This document shows, in pieces, positions 63,026-64,000 of a DNA stretch of 64,000 nucleotides. Source of the DNA: JABDMH01 sp965223105 (GTDB taxonomy: Bacteria; Bacteroidota; Bacteroidia; Chitinophagales; Saprospiraceae); the NCBI GenBank assembly GCA_965223105.1, contig OZ244987.1, forward strand, positions 7,750,001-7,814,000, read 5' to 3'. The notes under the pieces were generated by a model. It made no database searches, was not told the origin of the DNA, and saw only the letters and a list, made by a program, of their open reading frames with translations. Both the position numbers and the translations under genes were made by a program. Numbering within the stretch: position 1 is the stretch's first letter; every line of letters begins with the position of its first letter.

Positions 63026-64000
63026 TTAGTAGCTGGGATTTTGCTGTAGTGCTGGATTGGCATCTAATTCTGTCTGCGGAATAGGAAAAAGGACATGATG
63101 TGGTTGTGCTAGATTTTTACCCCTTTCCTGTGCTGAAGAAATAAACTTCCCATGACGGATCAAGTCCTGACGTCTTAGGCCCTCTGTAAAGAATTCCCAA
63201 CCTCTCTCTATCAGAATTTGATCTCTCAAAGATTCTTTTGTCGGAAAATCAGCTAAATTGTATAGAGGAGCTTCTGCTCTGGTTCGGACTTCATTAAGAA
63301 GATCGATAGCCTCCTGAGTCGGACCGTTCAATTCGTTTAATGCTTCCGCTCTAGAGACCAAGACTTCGGCGTAACGCAAAATAGGCATGTCATTGCCGTG
63401 CTGAGCACCCAAGGCATTTGGATCTGGCGTAAATTTGAAACTACGAGGATATTTTTTTTCTACACCCGCAGTGATTTCGTCATTCAGCAAATCAACCAGG
63501 TTCCCTCCTTTGTCTATATAACTTTTTAAGATCCAACCAAATTTACCGTTGGTGGGATCGTAGTCCAATGCGCGTCTATCATCGGGATGGAAAGATGCTA
63601 CAAACCATCTCCACAGTTGAAACTGTGCTCCATAATTTACTTGCCCTGTTTGATATCCTACCGGATATGCGTGTGGTGTATAATTCCATCCAGGCCCGGT
63701 CGGCAATGATTCAAAAACAAAAATTAGCTCCTCATTGCCCTCATTTTCGACAGCGAAGAGACCTTCAATAGGAGTAAATAATTCATATTTGCCGAGCGCT
63801 ATTATCTGGGCACAGGCATCGGCACATTTTTGCCATTGTTTGGCATTTAACATAACTCTGGCTAGTAAAGCGAGAGCAGCGCCTTTTGTGGCCTTACCGG
63901 ACAAATCTGCATTCACTGGCAAATTTTGGGCTGCTTCATTTAGTTCGGATTCTATAAAGGAAAGGACATCCTCAGATGAGTTTCGAGGTACTTCCAGGTT
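63026..64000 (-). CDS. RagB/SusD-family outer-membrane lipoprotein, C-terminal part
   Basis: Partial: at least 324 codons read in frame from the window edge (64000) to the stop at 63026, so the start, signal peptide and first TPRs lie outside. Helical SusD core: SGKATKGAALALLARVMLNA, KQWQKCADACAQIIALGKYE, and the C-terminal NDMPILRYAEVLVSRAEALN, DLIRHGKF, HVLFPIPQTELDANPALQQNPSY, all hallmark stretches. SusD proteins cap TonB-dependent SusC barrels to bind glycans or other nutrients. The SusC partner should lie upstream beyond the window. Confidence 0.93.
   Translation of the reverse strand, partial: NLEVPRNSSEDVLSFIESELNEAAQNLPVNADLSGKATKGAALALLARVMLNAKQWQKCADACAQIIALGKYELFTPIEGLFAVENEGNEELIFVFESLPTGPGWNYTPHAYPVGYQTGQVNYGAQFQLWRWFVASFHPDDRRALDYDPTNGKFGWILKSYIDKGGNLVDLLNDEITAGVEKKYPRSFKFTPDPNALGAQHGNDMPILRYAEVLVSRAEALNELNGPTQEAIDLLNEVRTRAEAPLYNLADFPTKESLRDQILIERGWEFFTEGLRRQDLIRHGKFISSAQERGKNLAQPHHVLFPIPQTELDANPALQQNPSY

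Overview
The window looks like a piece of a chromosome from an aerobic, Gram-negative member of the Bacteroidota, most likely of the Saprospiria/Lewinella type (the class is an inference). The evidence for Bacteroidota is a protein with a C-terminal type IX secretion sorting domain, a PorP/SprF plus PorE-like pair, a RagB/SusD lipoprotein, an NlpC/P60 protein, an L25/TL5/CTC ribosomal protein, and repeated TAnnTTTG promoter elements with few Shine-Dalgarno sites. A complete Na+-pumping NADH:quinone reductase operon suggests a marine or saline habitat. I see no rRNA, tRNA, CRISPR array, transposase, integrase or phage gene. The content is mostly conserved housekeeping and cell-envelope genes.

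Layout. 1-6.2 kb: a DinB-like protein, an MsbA-type ABC exporter broken by an apparent one-base deletion, murB, then on the minus strand an MCE-domain protein and a cell-wall amidase. 6.2-13.3 kb: lptD, small secreted proteins and lipoproteins (YciI-like, DUF6438-like, OmpA-like), a pyrophosphatase-fold lipoprotein that has lost its metal-binding acids, and an ECF sigma factor with a probable anti-sigma partner. 13.3-21.5 kb: valS, a type IX secreted protein, hldE-type heptose kinase and KDO transferase (both for the LPS core), and an outer-membrane beta-barrel. 21.5-28.5 kb: a compact plus-strand operon of two nucleotide-sugar enzymes (UXS, RmlB), a large SLBB polysaccharide export protein, rlmB, a TraB/GumN lipoprotein and a gamma carbonic anhydrase.

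28.6-37.2 kb: a flotillin/NfeD pair facing away from prs and rplY, an omega-amidase-type nitrilase, an NlpC/P60 hydrolase, adk, obgE, cvpA and an orphan secreted protein. 37.4-46 kb: parE, lon, a carboxypeptidase-regulatory-domain protein, metF and a DUF2279 protein. 45-49 kb: porP/sprF, a PorE-like OmpA protein carrying an extra DUF1573 domain, and pnuC. 49.2-55.6 kb: nqrABCDEF, in which NqrA has an unusual N-terminal signal-peptide plus membrane-anchor extension. 55.7-64 kb: metG, lnt, an FMN glutamate-synthase-family protein, a lipoprotein amidohydrolase, and a SusD-like gene that runs off the end.

The main functional theme is envelope construction: LPS transport and core synthesis (lptD, waaA, hldE, the MsbA-like exporter), peptidoglycan (murB, amidase, NlpC/P60), lipoprotein maturation (lnt), surface polysaccharide (UXS, RmlB, SLBB) and type IX secretion. 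The points most worth a second look are the membrane-anchored NqrA, the catalytically dead pyrophosphatase-like lipoprotein, the PorE-DUF1573 fusion, and the frameshift in the MsbA-like gene.
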